Below, piece by piece: positions 20,179 to 20,535 of a stretch of 20,535 nt of DNA (position 1 is its first letter; every line of letters begins with the position of its first letter). Source of the stretch: Dictyocoela muelleri (lineage: Eukaryota > Microsporidia); the NCBI GenBank assembly GCA_016256075.1, contig SDVU01000109.1, positions 1 through 20,535 on the forward strand. The letters run 5' to 3'. A program made the position numbers and the translations under genes. The notes under the pieces are model-generated. The model was not told the DNA's origin, made no database searches, and saw nothing but the letters and a program-made list of their open reading frames with translations.

Positions 20179-20278
20179 TTTTTTTTATATTTAGCTTTAA
20201 ATTGTGAACAATTTTAAAATGCAGATCATTTATTAGAAGTATTTTACTGAAATTTAAATAAATGAATAAAAACAATAA

Positions 20279-20344
20279 TTAAAAATTATAAATTATAAAT
20301 AAAAAATTATAAATTATAAATTAAAAATTATAAATTATAATTTT
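20279..20344. repeat. AAATTATAAATTATA low-complexity repeat
   Basis: Alternating AAATTATA and AAAAATTATA units with varying A-run length, eight or so copies. It is simple sequence and marks the start of the repeat-rich right edge. Confidence 0.8.
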
Positions 20345-20457
20345 AAGTATGTTAAATTTATTACAGGGCAACTATTATAAAAGACTACCTAAGATAGTGT
20401 CGTGAAATATTAAACAATAAAATCTAATACCAAAAATTAAATATTAAAAGTTAAAAT

Positions 20458-20535
20458 ATAAATTAAAAATTAAAAATTAAAAATTAAAAATTAAAAATTA
20501 AAAATTAAAAATTAAAAATTAAAAATTAAAAATTA
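20458..20535. repeat. AAAAATT heptamer tandem array, cut by window end
   Basis: About 11 nearly perfect copies of the 7-base unit AAAAATT run to the last base of the window, so the true length is unknown. Like the TATAAAA array at 703-793 it has a 7-base period but a different unit. Confidence 0.95.

Overview
The window is about four-fifths A+T by eye and holds no intact protein gene: no open frame exceeds 93 codons on either strand. What can be recognised are decayed DNA transposons set in very A+T-rich, nearly featureless DNA. The content fits a eukaryote with a bloated, A+T-rich, gene-poor genome that carries bacterial-IS-like Merlin elements together with MULE and hAT elements. A microsporidian with an expanded genome is the best guess, an arthropod host contig is the main alternative, and the sequence alone does not settle this.

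Layout. At 1-6672 there is anonymous A+T-rich DNA with a TATAAAA heptamer array (703-793), a tRNA-like relic (1013-1085), an AT microsatellite, and several hairpins. At 6673-6979 on the minus strand lies a fragment of a Merlin/IS1595-type transposase, of a different subfamily from the one further right. At 9253-10880 there are several diverged copies of one unnamed repeat; the last is a 250-bp foldback with arms of about 70 bp. At 10881-12683 there are only faint coding-like patches.

The most informative part is 12684-16107. A Merlin element (transposase on the plus strand, zinc ribbon plus DDE core, terminal repeats around 13223 and 16107) is split by a MULE transposon of about 1.65 kb (13955-15607, transposase on the minus strand). 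The MULE has terminal inverted repeats of about 108 bp, each built of two hairpins. The Merlin sequence on the two sides of the MULE overlaps by about 78 bp, and the two overlap copies differ. A simple insertion does not explain this.

At 16699-18997 there is a broken hAT transposase (17340-18726, plus strand) with two unrelated tandem arrays on its flanks and a detached hAT-type terminus (17295-17327). The last 1.5 kb is A+T-rich except for a short G+C-rich hairpin (20000-20038). It also has a second tRNA-like relic on the minus strand (about 20100-20178) and an AAAAATT heptamer array that runs off the window end.

No genes here act together in a host pathway. The region looks like a graveyard of cut-and-paste elements, and the nesting order (Merlin first, MULE later) is the main history that can be read.
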